Of a stretch of 64,000 bases of DNA, positions 9,460 through 17,472 are shown piece after piece; within the stretch, counting starts at the first letter, position 1; the number at the start of each line of letters is the position of its first letter. Origin of the DNA: an uncultured Prevotellaceae bacterium (GTDB taxonomy: Bacteria; Bacteroidota; Bacteroidia; Bacteroidales; Bacteroidaceae); NCBI GenBank assembly GCA_902800595.1, contig CADCFA010000004.1, forward strand, positions 1-64,000. The letters run 5' to 3'. The notes below the pieces were generated by a model, which worked only from the letters and a program-made list of their open reading frames with translations, was not told the DNA's origin and made no database searches. Position numbers and translations under genes: made by a program.

Positions 9460-10234
9460 ATTATACTCTACGTTAGCGTAGTGGCGCTCTACGGTATTGT
9501 CGCGCATGATGGTCTTCGGCGAGTGGCCGAACATCTGAGCCACATCGAGGTCGAAAGGCTTCACGCCGTCGCCCTGCTTGAACGAGAAGTGGGCATCACC
9601 AGTGGTCTCTCCAACCACATACAGTGGGGCACGCTCGCGCTCAGCAATCTTACGTACATGTTCGATATGCTTCTCGTCGATGAGCAAGCCCATACGCTCC
9701 TGACTCTCGTTGGCAATGATTTCCTTAGAACTCAGTGTCTTGTCGCCGATAGGCAACTTGGTCATATCAATCTCACCACCGCACTCCTCAACGAGTTCAG
9801 AGAGACAGTTCAGGTGTCCGGCAGAACCGTGGTCGTGGATAGAAACAACGGGGTTCACATCCTCTTCGCAGAGGGCACGCACCAGGTTGTAGGCACGCTT
9901 CTGCATCTCTGGGTTGGCACGCTGAACGGCGCGGTAGTTATCACCACCGACAACAACGACCTTGTTGCCCTTCTGGGGCTCCTTCTTCAGGCAGTCGCGC
10001 TTGGTGCCATAACCTACACCACCAGCCAGCATAATCACCTTGTCGTAAGCGTATTTCTCCTTGCCCTCCTGATGCTCGAAGGTCAGCACAGAACCGCAGA
10101 TCAGCGGCTGACCGAACTTGTTGCCGAAGTCAGAGGCACCGTTTGAGGCCTTGGTCAGGATCTGCTGAGGTGTCTGGTACAACCACTGACGAACGGGCAG
10201 GATGTCCTCCCAATCTCTTTTGGCAGTAGCCAAT

Positions 10235-10262
10235 TTTTCACTATTCACTATTCCCTCTTCAC
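10235..10262. repeat. Four tandem heptamers inside purL
   Basis: Units TTTTCAC, TATTCAC, TATTCCC and TCTTCAC follow each other without gaps (AGTGAAN on the coding strand). They encode part of the insertion LSEEGIVNSEKLA in a loop that, from memory, is shorter in other PurL proteins. Confidence 0.75.
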
Positions 10263-11181
10263 TTAATCTGGGATAGGCAGTCATATAAACAGCCGTACCA
10301 GCGATCGGCCATGAACCGACACCACCACCCATACGGTCGCGGATCTCACCACCCGTACCAGTAGCGGCACCGTTGAAGGGCTCCACCGTTGTGGGGAAGT
10401 TATGCGTCTCAGCCTTCAGCGAGATCACACTCTCGATATCCTTCACCTGGAAGTAGTCGCTCGTGCTCTGATCCTTCGGGGCAAACTGCTCCACAACAGG
10501 ACCCTGTGCGAAAGCAACATTATCTTTATAGGCAGAGAGAATCTTGTTGGGATTCTCCTGGGTGGTCTTCTTGATCATCGCAAAGAGTGAACTCTCCATC
10601 TCCTTGCCGTCGATGATAAAGGTACCACCGAAGATTTTATGACGACAGTGCTCAGAGTTGATCTGGGCGAAACCGAAGATCTCAGAGTCCGTCAGCGGAC
10701 GACCATTCTGTTTCTCCAGTCCGTGCAGGTAGTCGATCTCCTCAGGACTGAGGGCGAGACCTTCCTGCTCGTTGTACTCTTCCAGATTATCCACATACTT
10801 GATGGGCTCCGGCTTGATGTTGATCGTAAAAATGTCCTGGTTCAAACCGTTGTACATGCGCTGCAGCATCTCGTCGTGCTCAGCATCCTTGCTACTGGCA
10901 GGGAAATATTCCTCGATGCGGCTGATGCCCTGAAGGCCCATGTTCTGGGTGATCTCTACGGCGTTGGTTGACCAAGGGGTCACCATCTCACGGCGCGGAC
11001 CAACAAAGTAGCCCTCCAACTGCTCGGCATCCAACAGCTTTGCATCGCCGTAAAGCCAGTTTAATTCGTTGATTTCCTGTTCATTAAGTGCGTGATTGAC
11101 CTCAGTTGCAATCACAGTCTTTTGTGGGGTCTGAAAGAAGCGTATCATACCTTATTAATTTTTAAATTTCTAATTTGCGTG

Positions 11182-11189
11182 CAAAGATA
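11182..11189 (-). promoter_or_regulatory. -7 box for the purL string
   Basis: TATCTTTG on the minus strand matches the Bacteroidales TAnnTTTG element and lies 33 nt upstream of the purL ATG. Confidence 0.65.
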
Positions 11190-11304
11190 GTGCAAATTGA
11201 GCGAAAAACCAAATAAATTTGGATATTTCCGATGCAGTCTATCAGATGTTCATAAAAAACTCTAAAAATAGAACCGTCTTCTTTGTAGAATGAATAGTTT
11301 TCAC

Positions 11305-11312
11305 TATCTTTA
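11305..11312 (+). promoter_or_regulatory. Promoter of the XRE-island operon
   Basis: TATCTTTA, one base off the TAnnTTTG consensus, has a TTTG at 11282 with 19 nt between, as in Bacteroides -33/-7 promoters. It fits a start of translation at 11338. Confidence 0.55.
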
Positions 11313-11337
11313 CACCCAAATAATAAATCTGAAAGAT

Positions 11338-11514
11338 ATGCAAGACGTGAATCGCCTAAAAATTGTGCTCGTAGAGCAGAAGAAAACCAGCAAATGGCTA
11401 TCAGACTCTTCCCAACCAGATATTGAGACTTTAGCAAGAATCTCAAAACTATTGAATGTTGGCGTGGAGGAGTTGTTCAATAAGAAATTTATGGAATCTG
11501 TTAGGAATAGTTAG
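11338..11514 (+). CDS. XRE-type regulator lacking its helix-turn-helix core
   Basis: A 58-residue product if translation starts at 11338, the first ATG after the likely promoter. The sequence NRLKIVLVEQKKTSKWL followed by SSQPDIETLARISKLLNVGVEELF is recognisable as the ends of a short Bacteroidetes XRE regulator. From memory these read KWLAEQLGKDPATVSKWC before SQP, so about 15 residues covering the two DNA-binding helices are missing. Since SKW occurs on both sides of the missing part in normal relatives, a deletion between the repeated codons would explain it. It is the first gene of the AT-rich island, ends 5 bp before the FtsK-like gene, and is probably unable to bind DNA as a normal HTH protein. 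Confidence 0.6.
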   Translation: MQDVNRLKIVLVEQKKTSKWLSDSSQPDIETLARISKLLNVGVEELFNKKFMESVRNS

Positions 11515-11519
11515 ATTAT

Positions 11520-13400
11520 ATGGGATGGAGATTTCGAAAACGCATAAAGATATTTCCTGGCTTTTATGTTAATATTAGTAAAAGTGGTTTAGGTATAAAT
11601 ATTGGCCCTAAGGGTGCAAATGTATCAATAGGTCCTAATGGGACATATGTTAATACAGGCATCCCAGGAACAGGATTGTATAGAAGAGATAAAGTCGATA
11701 GCTCTATACATAGTTCAATAGGAATACAACAAGAATCGCAAAATAATGGAGGACAAGAAATTACTTCAAATGTCGGCAAAGAAGAACAACAGTATGGAGG
11801 TCCTGTAGTCTCTCAGCAGAATACACACCATATACCTGTTAATCAAGAAGATAATCATAGTGATATTAGCTATGGTGATATCTCAATGCCATACGATCCC
11901 AAAAAGGATTTGGAAGACTATAATTATCCTACTATTGATTTACTAAAGAAGTATGATTTTGACGGTACACCATACGACAATACGGAAGAGCAACAAACCA
12001 ATAAAAATCGTATTGTAGAAACTTTGCGAAACTTTGGCATAGAAATTTCGTCTATTAGAGCTACCGTTGGACCCAGAATCACGCTATATGAAATAACGCT
12101 TGCTCTAGGTGTGAATGCCTCTAAGTTGAGAGGATTAGAAGATGATATTGCTTTAGCATTGAGTTCTCATAATGTTCAGATTCTTATTCCAATTCCAGGC
12201 AAAGGAACTATCGGAATAGAAGTGCCTAATATACGCCCTTCTATTGTTTCTTTGGAAAGTATTCTAAACACAAAACTATTCCAAGAAACAACGATGGAAC
12301 TTCCTTGTGCGATAGGCAAGACCATTGCCAATGAAGTTTTTATGTTCGACCTAACCAAAGCACCTCACGTCCTTATTGCAGGCTCAACAGGTCAGGGCAA
12401 ATCAATAGCACTAAATGCAATGATTATGTCCTTGCTCTATAAGAAACATCCAGCAGAATTAAACCTTGTACTCATGGATCCTTATGGAGTTGAGTTTGGG
12501 ATGTATGCTCAGATTGCCAAACAATTCCTTGCTTCATTGCCTAACGAACCTGTTATAGTATCAAATAGTGCTCAGGCAGTTAGTACGCTGAACAGTTTAT
12601 GCAAGGAGATGGAAGCTCGTTACGATTTGCTGAAAATGGCATGTGTTAGGAATGTCCAAGAATATAACAACAAATTTGTAAATCGTCAGTTAAATCCCGA
12701 AATTGGGCATAGATTCATACCTTATATCGTTGTTGCTATTGATGAATATGGTGACTTTATTGAAGAAAGGGGACAAGATTTCGAGACCCCAATAGTCCAA
12801 TTGGCACAATATGCTCGTGCAGTTGGTATTCACATGATCATTTCTACGAAACGACCTACCAACGATATTATCACAGGAGCAATCAAGGCTAATTTCCCAA
12901 CACGTATCGCTTTTAGACTACCAGAGCGTATAGATTCTCAGGTCATTCTTGATAGTGATGGAGCAGAAGAATTGTTAGGAAATGGTGATATGTTGTTTAG
13001 AGCAGGTAAAAGCATTGATTGTATAAGAGTCCAATGTGCTTTTGTGGATACAACAGAAGTGGAACGTATCAATGAGTTTATTTCCCGTCAAGAAGGTTAT
13101 ATCAGTTCTTATGAATTGCCTAATCCATATTATGATGAAGAAGATTATTATGTGAATGATGTTGATATGACCCATTTAGACCCATTGTTTGAAGATGCAG
13201 CACGTCTAATTGTCCAAAGCCAAGAAGGCTCAACAAGTTTAATCCAAAGAAAGTTTGCAATTGGCTATAATCGGGCAGGCAGACTAATGGACCAGTTGGA
13301 AAAGGCAGGAATAGTCGGTGAAGCTCAAGGTAGCAAGCCTCGTGATGTGTTAATTATGGACGATACGAGTCTTGAAAATCTACTATCACAGTGGGAATAA
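11520..13400 (+). CDS. DUF4236-FtsK/SpoIIIE-like DNA translocase
   Basis: A 626-residue soluble ATPase. Residues 1-60 (GWRFRKRIKIFPGFYVNIS, then GLGINIGPKG and GIPGTGLYRR) match the small beta domain DUF4236. A low-complexity linker follows to about residue 140, then the FtsK alpha/beta motor: Walker A AGSTGQGKS (about 287-295), Walker B VVAIDEYGDF (about 404-410) and STKRPTNDIITG. The C-terminus from about 545 is a gamma-like winged helix (SLIQRKFAIGYNRAGRLMD). Housekeeping FtsK has four N-terminal membrane helices; here they are replaced by DUF4236, so this is an accessory motor, perhaps for plasmid or phage DNA or for defence. It is AT-rich compared with its neighbours and lies 5 bp after the XRE gene. 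It overlaps no other gene; the next one starts 35 bp later. Confidence 0.85.
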   Translation: MGWRFRKRIKIFPGFYVNISKSGLGINIGPKGANVSIGPNGTYVNTGIPGTGLYRRDKVDSSIHSSIGIQQESQNNGGQEITSNVGKEEQQYGGPVVSQQNTHHIPVNQEDNHSDISYGDISMPYDPKKDLEDYNYPTIDLLKKYDFDGTPYDNTEEQQTNKNRIVETLRNFGIEISSIRATVGPRITLYEITLALGVNASKLRGLEDDIALALSSHNVQILIPIPGKGTIGIEVPNIRPSIVSLESILNTKLFQETTMELPCAIGKTIANEVFMFDLTKAPHVLIAGSTGQGKSIALNAMIMSLLYKKHPAELNLVLMDPYGVEFGMYAQIAKQFLASLPNEPVIVSNSAQAVSTLNSLCKEMEARYDLLKMACVRNVQEYNNKFVNRQLNPEIGHRFIPYIVVAIDEYGDFIEERGQDFETPIVQLAQYARAVGIHMIISTKRPTNDIITGAIKANFPTRIAFRLPERIDSQVILDSDGAEELLGNGDMLFRAGKSIDCIRVQCAFVDTTEVERINEFISRQEGYISSYELPNPYYDEEDYYVNDVDMTHLDPLFEDAARLIVQSQEGSTSLIQRKFAIGYNRAGRLMDQLEKAGIVGEAQGSKPRDVLIMDDTSLENLLSQWE

Positions 13401-13435
13401 GTATGTGTATTTTATCGAATAACGAAAATATCATT

Positions 13436-14251
13436 ATGAAAAAAGCAATATTATCTATTACAATAGTAGCTGTTTGTTTTTCATGTAATAACAGAGGAAC
13501 AACTAAAGCAAGTGAAAGCGATCAAACTATAGAAGATTCTGTCAAGCAGTTAAGCCTTATTAGACGACAAGATTCCATTAATAGAGAGCGTATCTTTGAG
13601 GAAAAAGGTGATACTATATTTGCAAATGTCTTATATGGTATGAATAGAATTGAGGCAGAAAAAAGCATTAAATCATTTGAAAAGGAACTTAAACATTATG
13701 ATGCCCAAATTGACGGATTTGATTTTGGCACTATTCACTTTATGGATATTAGATTGTACGATTATGAGAAATTTAAACCGAGTTTTCCAGACCCATACGA
13801 AAACTCCTATTTGTGGAAAGGAAAGCTTTGTAGCGTTGAATGGCATTCGTATAGATTATATGCTGGTAAATTGAATGAGATAGAGGTTGTCTTAAATAAG
13901 TTTATAAAGTTTTTTGAGAACAGATATAAAAAGCCTAATCTAAAAGAGGTGCAATCCTCTAAATGGTTTGTTTACAATGGAAGTAATTTTCTCTTTTTCG
14001 ATGCTGTAGTTGCTAAATGGGAAACCAATAGACGTTTGATAGAGATTAGTATAGAATGGAATAAATGGCCAAAGACAGCTGCAGAATATGACAAAGAGGT
14101 CGGTTATGAATATAACATAAACGTGAGATTTTCTAATAAAGTAATGATGTCAGAAATAGTAGAGTATAGGGACAGTGTGAATGATGTTAAACTTAAAGAA
14201 GAAAAAGAAAGACAACGAAAAGATAGTTTGAAGAGTGTCAAATTCTTATAG
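13436..14251 (+). CDS. Hypothetical lipoprotein
   Basis: I do not recognise the family. A longer frame begins at a GTG at 13391, overlapping the FtsK-like gene, but the ATG at 13436 gives a clean lipoprotein signal (MKKAILSITIVAVCFSC) with the lipid-bearing Cys at residue 17, so I place the start there. The mature part, about 255 residues, is charged, has no further membrane segment, and alternates beta-like stretches with a Lys/Glu-rich C-terminal helix (LKEEKERQRKDSLK). It should be anchored in the inner or outer membrane facing the periplasm. It lies between an ATPase and nuclease genes, with 13 bp to the next frame, and shares the AT-rich composition of the island. Confidence 0.7.
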   Translation: MKKAILSITIVAVCFSCNNRGTTKASESDQTIEDSVKQLSLIRRQDSINRERIFEEKGDTIFANVLYGMNRIEAEKSIKSFEKELKHYDAQIDGFDFGTIHFMDIRLYDYEKFKPSFPDPYENSYLWKGKLCSVEWHSYRLYAGKLNEIEVVLNKFIKFFENRYKKPNLKEVQSSKWFVYNGSNFLFFDAVVAKWETNRRLIEISIEWNKWPKTAAEYDKEVGYEYNINVRFSNKVMMSEIVEYRDSVNDVKLKEEKERQRKDSLKSVKFL

Positions 14252-14264
14252 AAATAGTTAAGAT

Positions 14265-14501
14265 ATGGCTGAAGTCAAAACCATGTCTTCAAAAAGGAGT
14301 ATTCGTGAGGCATTAGGACAAATATTAGAATATGCTCATTACCCCAATGTTCAATTGGCAGAAAAACTATTTATAATTAGTCCTGAGAAGCCAGACGAAA
14401 AAGATAAAGCATATATGAAACTTCTTCGGGACAAATACAATCTACCTATTTGGTTTCGTTGGTATTCATTCTCAGAGAACAAACTGTATGAAGGTGTATA
14501 A
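14265..14501 (+). CDS. C-terminal fragment of a PD-(D/E)xK-like protein
   Basis: A 78-residue frame beginning MAEVKT and running through SIREALGQILEYAHYPN, LFIISPEKP and YMKLLRDKYNLPIWFRWY. This pattern is the tail of larger proteins with a PD-(D/E)xK nuclease-like fold, in which EVK supplies the second half of the active site. The first half, with its metal-binding Asp, is absent upstream, so I read it as a truncated remnant; it could still be translated from the ATG at 14265. It lies 18 bp before the HNH gene and may be what is left of an original nuclease partner. Confidence 0.5.
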   Translation: MAEVKTMSSKRSIREALGQILEYAHYPNVQLAEKLFIISPEKPDEKDKAYMKLLRDKYNLPIWFRWYSFSENKLYEGV

Positions 14502-14519
14502 TAATCAATAGAAAATGGC

Positions 14520-15872
14520 ATGAAACAATCGCTGAAAGAGCTTATAAATGGATTAGAAGAACCTAAGGGCAGTGGACTGAGGTTTAGGAATGACACCAAT
14601 CAGTTCATTGAAGAAGCCAAAAGGGGAAACAATTGGTCAAAGTGGCAGGAGAATGTCTTTGAGCAATTCTTCGAGAAAAATCTTAATTGTGTAGCAAAAT
14701 TGGGAAATGGCCAGATGACTACTGCAGAAAAGACATCCATTAAAGAACATTGGATGGAATTAGCTCCGCATTTGAAAGCGATTGCTGAAAGTCAGAATAT
14801 TCCGTTGTGGAACGAATACAATGAAATAAGGAACATTATTAGGAAATATACCAAAAGAAATCTGAATGTTGCAACCAATAGATTATTGGCAGGGCTGCAA
14901 CCCCAGATACTTTGTACAGAATGTGATATTACACGTATCAATAAACTTGTTGACTATTTGCGGAGAAATACCGATGAACCATTGTCGGGATATGACCCAA
15001 TGAATTGGGAGAAGGCAAGCTATTATCTCTACACCCTTTTCAAAAGGATATCCGATGAAAAGGATTATTGGAAACTTAGCTATATTCCATACAAATTATT
15101 AGATAGATGCGAAGAGCGATTTGGAGCCCTACCACAAAAATGGCTTGTTTTTGCTAATAGGAGCATGTGGCACCATGCAGAGGCCTTACATGAAATAGGT
15201 TTTATAAGTTGGACTATGCATAGAACAAACTTTTCTATTGGTGATGAAGTATATTTGTTTATGTCAGATGAGCGTCGTATTAGATTCCTCACAAAAGTGG
15301 TGGAGGATAATTGTGTAAGAGGAGATGAAAAATATAGGGTGGATAGGAAGAAAACAAATCATCTTACTTACAAACTGAAATACATAGCAGAATCTCTCAA
15401 TGATGGTTTGAAAGAAGATAACTTGAAACTTCATGGATTTAATGGAGGACGAAGTATTCAGACTCCTATGCATAACAATCCTGAACTATTTGAATACATC
15501 TCACCTTTTTTCCAAAATCAAAGTATTCCTGACTATGACGAGATTCCCAATCCTGAAACGGTTTTTGAAGGAGCGAAAAAGGAAATTATAGTCAATCGCT
15601 ATGAGCGTAATCGAGAAGCTAGAGAAAAGTGTATAGCCGCTCATGGATGCAAATGTGCTGTTTGTGGTATGAACTTTGAAGAAGTGTATGGACCAATAGG
15701 TCGTGGTTATATTCATGTTCATCATAAAATACCCCTTTCATCAATTGGCAAGGAATACGAATTGGATCCGATAAAGGATCTTGTACCTGTTTGTCCTAAT
15801 TGTCATGCAATGTTACATAGGAAAGATCCTCCATACGATGTGAATGACCTAAAAGAATTAGGCAAATTCTAA
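14520..15872 (+). CDS. HNH endonuclease with EVE/PUA-like domain
   Basis: A 450-residue protein. The C-terminus is a clear HNH nuclease: a CAVCG knuckle near 378, HVHHKIPLSS near 398, then VCPNCHAMLHR near 426. Residues about 205-330 (WLVFANRSMWHHAE, SIGDEVYLFMS, RIRFLTKVVE) look like an EVE/PUA-like fold, the type that reads modified bases; this is my inference from the pattern and has not been searched. The first 200 residues are helical and unassigned. EVE-HNH fusions are known as modification-dependent (type IV) restriction enzymes, so the most economical role is cutting modified phage DNA. The alternative is a homing-type or repair HNH nuclease. It sits 18 bp after the nuclease remnant and 43 bp before the AlbA_2 gene. 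Confidence 0.75.
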   Translation: MKQSLKELINGLEEPKGSGLRFRNDTNQFIEEAKRGNNWSKWQENVFEQFFEKNLNCVAKLGNGQMTTAEKTSIKEHWMELAPHLKAIAESQNIPLWNEYNEIRNIIRKYTKRNLNVATNRLLAGLQPQILCTECDITRINKLVDYLRRNTDEPLSGYDPMNWEKASYYLYTLFKRISDEKDYWKLSYIPYKLLDRCEERFGALPQKWLVFANRSMWHHAEALHEIGFISWTMHRTNFSIGDEVYLFMSDERRIRFLTKVVEDNCVRGDEKYRVDRKKTNHLTYKLKYIAESLNDGLKEDNLKLHGFNGGRSIQTPMHNNPELFEYISPFFQNQSIPDYDEIPNPETVFEGAKKEIIVNRYERNREAREKCIAAHGCKCAVCGMNFEEVYGPIGRGYIHVHHKIPLSSIGKEYELDPIKDLVPVCPNCHAMLHRKDPPYDVNDLKELGKF

Positions 15873-15893
15873 TCATACTTTGATATTTATTTG

Positions 15894-15901
15894 TAATTTT
15901 G
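15894..15901 (+). promoter_or_regulatory. -7 box before the AlbA_2 gene
   Basis: TAATTTTG matches the TAnnTTTG consensus and ends 14 nt before the ATG at 15916. It suggests the gene has its own promoter with a very short leader. Confidence 0.6.
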
Positions 15902-15915
15902 CAAACGATATAAAT

Positions 15916-17427
15916 ATGGACGAAAAAATAATAAAAGAAGCATTGCTGAAAGGTGAACGTGTGACACTGGAATGCAAGAGAGCAAAGGCTGAGGTGCCAA
16001 AGTCAGTTTGGGCGACTTATTCGGCTTTCGCTAATACCATTGGCGGACTGATTCTGCTTGGTGTGGATGAAGACTTGCAGGAGAAGGACGTTAGTAAGCG
16101 ATTCCAGATAATTGGTGTGGACGAACCAAGTAAGATTATTACAGACTTCTGGAATACCCTCAACAGCGACAAGGTGAATGAGAACATTCTTCTTGACAGC
16201 GATGTGGAGGTAGTGAATATGGATGGGGTACAGATTGTCTGCATCCATGTTCCTCAGGCTGACTGGAGGGCAAAGCCGATTTTTCTGAATGGCAATGTGT
16301 ATAAAGGTACGTATAGGCGTAACAACGAAGGGGACTATCACTGTACTGAGGCTCAGGTGAAAGCTATGATACGTGACTCTAATGCAGATGGAAACGATAG
16401 CATTCTGATAGAGTACTATGGTATGGATGATATTGATCCAGATTCTCTACGCCAGTATCGCACAGAGTTCAGGCAGGAGAACAGTACCCATGTCTGGAAT
16501 CAGGTTGACGATAAGACTTTCCTCAGAAATCTTGGTGGTTATACCGAGGATAGGCAAACTGGCAAGGAAGGTTTGACATTGGCAGGCTTGATGATGTTCG
16601 GTAAGGGGCTTGCCATCAGAGACAGGTTTTCGAACTTCCGTATGGACTATCTGGATATGAGTCATCTGGTGGGTGACGAGCGTTATCATGATCGCCTGAC
16701 ATACGATGGACTTTGGGAAAACAACCTCTATCAGTTTTTCCGTATTGTGTCACCAAAGGTTCAGTTCGACTTGCCGAGACCGTTCAAATTGGAGAAGGGA
16801 GGGAAAAGGAACGATGACACACCACAGCATGAGGCAGTGCGTGAAGCCTTTACCAATGCCATTATCCACTGCGACCTGATGGCAGATGCTGGTATTCTAA
16901 GGATAGAGAAGCATGATGACCGCCTTTGTTTCCGTAATCCAGGCTTGTTGAAGTTGCCTGTAGAAGCCATCTATCGAGGTGGTAACTCAAAGGCTCGTAA
17001 TCCAAAGATTCAGAATATGCTTCGTATGATTGGCTTTGGTGAGAATGTCGGCTCTGGATTCCCCAAGATTATTGCAGCATGGAAAGAAACGAATTGGGGT
17101 GAGCCGCAACTGTTGAATAAACTGGATGTTGATGAGGTGGAACTGGTGCTGCCTGTGCCTAATACAAATTCGTCTGCTAAAAACGCAACTGTAAATGCAA
17201 CTGTAAATGCAACTGTAAAACTCAATAAGACCCAGAAGAAGATTCTGTATCTTCTCCACGATAACAAAAATGCCACTTATGATGAGATCGCCAAACAATT
17301 GGATATTGAGAGGACTACAGTCTGGAGAAATATAGACGCAATGAAGAAAAAGGCAGTTCTTCGACGTATGGGTGGTGATAAGAGTGGATATTGGGAGGTG
17401 CTATTAGATATTAAGAATGTTGATTAG
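15916..17427 (+). CDS. AlbA_2 (Schlafen-type) ATP-binding regulator
   Basis: About 503 residues. The N-terminal third is an AlbA_2 domain (VTLECKRAKAEVPKSVWATYSAF split over its motifs, GGLILLGVDE, YRRNNEGDYHC). The middle holds a GHKL-like ATP-binding part (HEAVREAFTNAIIHCD, then GFGENVGSGFPKI). After a repetitive linker the C-terminus is a winged helix (ATYDEIAKQLDIERTTVWRN). Proteins of this layout are annotated as putative regulators or helicase-related factors and are common in defence islands; the function is unproven. I chose the ATG at 15916 because the frame's earlier start at 15880 lies upstream of the probable promoter box. It is the last gene of the AT-rich island. Confidence 0.8.
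   Translation: MDEKIIKEALLKGERVTLECKRAKAEVPKSVWATYSAFANTIGGLILLGVDEDLQEKDVSKRFQIIGVDEPSKIITDFWNTLNSDKVNENILLDSDVEVVNMDGVQIVCIHVPQADWRAKPIFLNGNVYKGTYRRNNEGDYHCTEAQVKAMIRDSNADGNDSILIEYYGMDDIDPDSLRQYRTEFRQENSTHVWNQVDDKTFLRNLGGYTEDRQTGKEGLTLAGLMMFGKGLAIRDRFSNFRMDYLDMSHLVGDERYHDRLTYDGLWENNLYQFFRIVSPKVQFDLPRPFKLEKGGKRNDDTPQHEAVREAFTNAIIHCDLMADAGILRIEKHDDRLCFRNPGLLKLPVEAIYRGGNSKARNPKIQNMLRMIGFGENVGSGFPKIIAAWKETNWGEPQLLNKLDVDEVELVLPVPNTNSSAKNATVNATVNATVKLNKTQKKILYLLHDNKNATYDEIAKQLDIERTTVWRNIDAMKKKAVLRRMGGDKSGYWEVLLDIKNVD
17182..17217 (+). repeat. Three 12-nt repeats in the AlbA_2 linker
   Basis: The unit AAYGCAACTGTA is repeated three times in tandem and encodes NATVNATVNATV between the ATP-binding and winged-helix domains. 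Copy changes keep the frame and would alter linker length by four residues. Confidence 0.85.
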
Positions 17428-17472
17428 TATGTGTCGGCTTGCAAAGAGCATGGATTGAAAGCACCTGATGAT

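Larger units (their letters stand above)
7482..11148 (-). pseudogene. purL: purL, frameshifted phosphoribosylformylglycinamidine synthase
   Basis: Two frames (11148-9358 and 9350-7482) together cover a large-type PurL, which makes FGAM from FGAR, glutamine and ATP in purine synthesis. The first holds the ATP-grasp-like half (AETHNFPTTVEPFNGAATGTGG split over its motifs, SIHDHGSAGH). The second holds LSANWMWPC, PTGKDSLS and the glutaminase domain with its Cys in GICNGCQ and His in MMPHLERA. The first frame ends after CKDWPSAVSG. The second resumes with QQCQGEIQLPLSDC in another phase, and its nominal start is TTG, not ATG. From memory, the family has about 14 more residues between KDW and RQQC, so roughly 41 nt are missing near 9377-9381. 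Everything else is well preserved, so the lesion is recent or an assembly fault. It heads a minus-strand string. Confidence 0.85.

Noticed and set aside
9481..10146. 221-residue plus-strand frame
   Set aside because: It is antisense to purL, hydrophobic-biased from codon reversal, with no motif.
11162..11446. 94-residue minus-strand frame upstream of purL
   Set aside because: It lies across the purL promoter and the XRE gene, has no family pattern and looks like the reverse shadow of AT-rich DNA.
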